Positions 5,049 through 6,089 of a stretch of DNA of 6,089 bases are shown in pieces. Location of the stretch: the NCBI GenBank assembly GCA_007129085.1, contig SKWF01000221.1, positions 1-6,089 on the forward strand, given 5' to 3'. The notes beneath the pieces are model-generated. The model was given only the letters and a program-made list of their open reading frames with translations, had not been told where the DNA came from and did not search any database. The stretch is from Balneolaceae bacterium (lineage in GTDB: Bacteria > Bacteroidota > Rhodothermia > Balneolales > Balneolaceae). A program made the position numbers and the translations under genes. Position 1 is the first letter of the stretch, and every line of letters starts with the position of its first letter.

Positions 5049-5472
5049 TCTTCAAGTCAATATCGAGCGTAATGTTGGCAGCGGCCAACACTTTTGAGAC
5101 CGGGCAACCTTCTTTGGCACCGTTGGCAATCTCCATAAATGTATCCTTATCTATTCCCGGAACATGTGCCTCAGAAATAAGATTAATCGTCGTAATTTCC
5201 GGGCCATCATCCTTCATTTCCAAAACAACTTCCGCTTTGGTTTTCACCGATTTCGGCTCATGTCCTGCACTTGCAAGCTCGTTAGAAAGCGCCATTGAAT
5301 AACATCCGGCATGTGCTGCGCCAATTAACTCTTCCGGATTGGTTGTATCCCCGGTTTCAAACCTTGATGCAGCATTATAGTCCGCTTCAAACGTCCCGCT
5401 TTCTACACTAACCGTTCCACTTCCATTTTTTAAATCTCCTTTCCATTCGGCATTTCCTGATCTTGTTGGCAT
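5044..5472 (-). CDS. osmC: OsmC-type peroxiredoxin
   Basis: A cytosolic thiol peroxidase that reduces organic hydroperoxides with a pair of cysteines. The product is 142 aa, the usual length for OsmC. The peroxidatic cysteine is Cys57 in NPEELIGAAHAGCYSMAL, and the resolving cysteine is Cys123 in KEGCPVSKVLAA. Arg37 (ASRFETGD) and Glu47/Glu48 are in place for the Arg-Glu active-site pair. The opening TRSGNAEWKGDLKNGSGTVSVESGTF is typical of OsmC (GxAxWxGxLKxGxGxxS) rather than Ohr, so I favour OsmC. The ATG at 5472 follows only a weak AGAAAG. The gene diverges from a flavodoxin-fold oxidoreductase gene across 165 bp and converges on the palindromic element at 4871-5015. The assignment is secure; its redox partner is unknown. 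Confidence 0.95.
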   Translation of the reverse strand: MPTRSGNAEWKGDLKNGSGTVSVESGTFEADYNAASRFETGDTTNPEELIGAAHAGCYSMALSNELASAGHEPKSVKTKAEVVLEMKDDGPEITTINLISEAHVPGIDKDTFMEIANGAKEGCPVSKVLAAANITLDIDLKN

Positions 5473-5512
5473 AGTCTTTCTGTTTTTGGTTTATGTTTGT
5501 AATTCATTCTTA

Positions 5513-5541
5513 TCAATACATTTAAACCAATTTACGTTCAA
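5513..5541 (-). promoter_or_regulatory. Candidate proximal osmC promoter
   Basis: On the minus strand TTGAAC (5541-5536), a 17-bp spacer and TATTGA (5518-5513). Each box is only a partial sigma-70 match. It would give a leader of about 30-35 nt. The -35 lies in a 10-bp motif repeated at 5596-5605. Confidence 0.3.
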
Positions 5542-5576
5542 ATGATCCATAAAAAAATGTTACCAATTCATAACAC

Positions 5577-5604
5577 ATTCTATATCCAAACGCTGTACGT
5601 TCAA
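5577..5604 (-). promoter_or_regulatory. Candidate distal osmC promoter
   Basis: On the minus strand TTGAAC (5604-5599), a 16-bp spacer and TAGAAT (5582-5577), a five-of-six -10 match. The -35 sits in the second copy of the motif TACGTTCAAA. It would give a leader of about 95-100 nt. Confidence 0.35.
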
Positions 5605-5637
5605 AACACAACAACTATTTAATCAAATCAATACACT

Positions 5638-6089
5638 ATGGAACATTCATTAAATACAATTCAGAAAAAGTGGATTGATGAAAACCCTTATAATTTTTCA
5701 GAATTAAGCGCCCTATTCCTGAACTGTACACTTAAAAAATCTCCGGAACTCTCGCATACCGAGCAGCTGATGAAATTATCACAGAAAATCATGGAGGCTG
5801 TTGGAGTTGAAACCGAAATGATCAGGCCGGTAGATCATGATATTGCCCCGGGTGTTTATCCCGATATGACCCAACACGGTTGGAGTAACGATGAGTGGCC
5901 CGATATCCAAAAAAAGGTAATGGCGGCTGATATATTTATTGTGGGAACTCCAATCTGGCTGGGCGAAAAATCATCAATTGCCACATTAGTTATTGAGCGC
6001 CTTTACAGCTTTTCGGGAGAAACCAACGAGCAGGGACAATACTCCTACTACGGTAAAGCCGGTGGATGTGTAGTTACGGGAAATGAGGA
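5638..6089 (+). CDS. Flavodoxin-fold / NADPH-dependent FMN reductase-like oxidoreductase, cut by window edge
   Basis: Probably a cytosolic FMN-binding oxidoreductase. The first 150 codons are present and the frame is open to the window end. After an N-terminal extension of about 22 residues (MEHSLNTIQKKW...), the first strand and phosphate-binding loop are SALFLNCTLKKSPELSHTEQL (residues 24-44), followed by the helix QLMKLSQKIMEAVGVETEMI. The second cofactor loop is ADIFIVGTPIWLGEKSS (98-113), with Thr104-Pro-Ile-Trp107 in the place where this fold contacts the flavin ring. The third strand begins at GKAGGCVVTGNE. The ATG at 5638 has no SD in front, but it is the first Met of the domain frame and the composition is uniform from there. 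It is divergent from osmC, which hints at a shared redox or thiol-stress role. The substrate cannot be told. Confidence 0.88.
   Translation, partial: MEHSLNTIQKKWIDENPYNFSELSALFLNCTLKKSPELSHTEQLMKLSQKIMEAVGVETEMIRPVDHDIAPGVYPDMTQHGWSNDEWPDIQKKVMAADIFIVGTPIWLGEKSSIATLVIERLYSFSGETNEQGQYSYYGKAGGCVVTGNE

Noticed and set aside
1..6089. CRISPR arrays, tRNA or rRNA genes, transposase or phage genes
   Set aside because: I saw no spaced identical repeats, no tRNA- or rRNA-like sequence and no recombinase motifs on either strand.

Overview
The window reads as a chromosomal segment of a moderately AT-rich, free-living bacterium. Gene content (tandem-domain universal stress protein, Hsp20, DUF2267, PEP synthase, OsmC, a THI-box TPP riboswitch) is compatible with the Bacteroidota/Balneolota/Rhodothermota side of the tree. 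Several genes carry clear Shine-Dalgarno sequences (Hsp20, USP, DUF2267, the 87-aa ORF), which argues against a typical Bacteroidia genome. Lineage is an inference with modest confidence.

Left block (1-3516, all minus strand; transcription runs right to left): DUF2267 protein, a two-domain universal stress protein, an Hsp20 small heat-shock protein, then the N-terminal half of phosphoenolpyruvate synthase, which leaves the window at its catalytic histidine. A rho-independent-type hairpin with a T-rich tail lies between the Hsp20 gene and ppsA. The block looks like a general stress/survival cluster: protein protection plus rerouting of pyruvate to PEP.

Middle block (3517-4870, plus strand): a palindrome-rich divergent intergenic region and a small unrecognised 87-aa protein gene with a good SD. 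About 300 bp without a recognisable gene follow, then a well-formed TPP (THI-box) riboswitch at about 4424-4526 directly followed by a strong intrinsic terminator (4550-4586). The only plus-strand gene after that terminator, before the next oppositely oriented gene, is a 67-aa CxxC/CxxC zinc-ribbon protein. No thiamine gene is present. A riboswitch that appears to control a small zinc-ribbon protein is the most interesting item here. The 3' strand of riboswitch stem P1 can also pair with the 5' arm of the terminator, giving a concrete ON/OFF model.

Right block (4871-6089): a 145-bp MITE-like palindromic element with 20-bp terminal inverted repeats and two internal hairpins, an OsmC-type peroxiredoxin on the minus strand, and a divergent flavodoxin-fold (FMN reductase-like) oxidoreductase cut by the window end. 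The OsmC/flavoprotein pair suggests thiol/peroxide redox defence. The intergenic region between them carries two copies of a 10-bp motif that may be the -35 regions of tandem osmC promoters.
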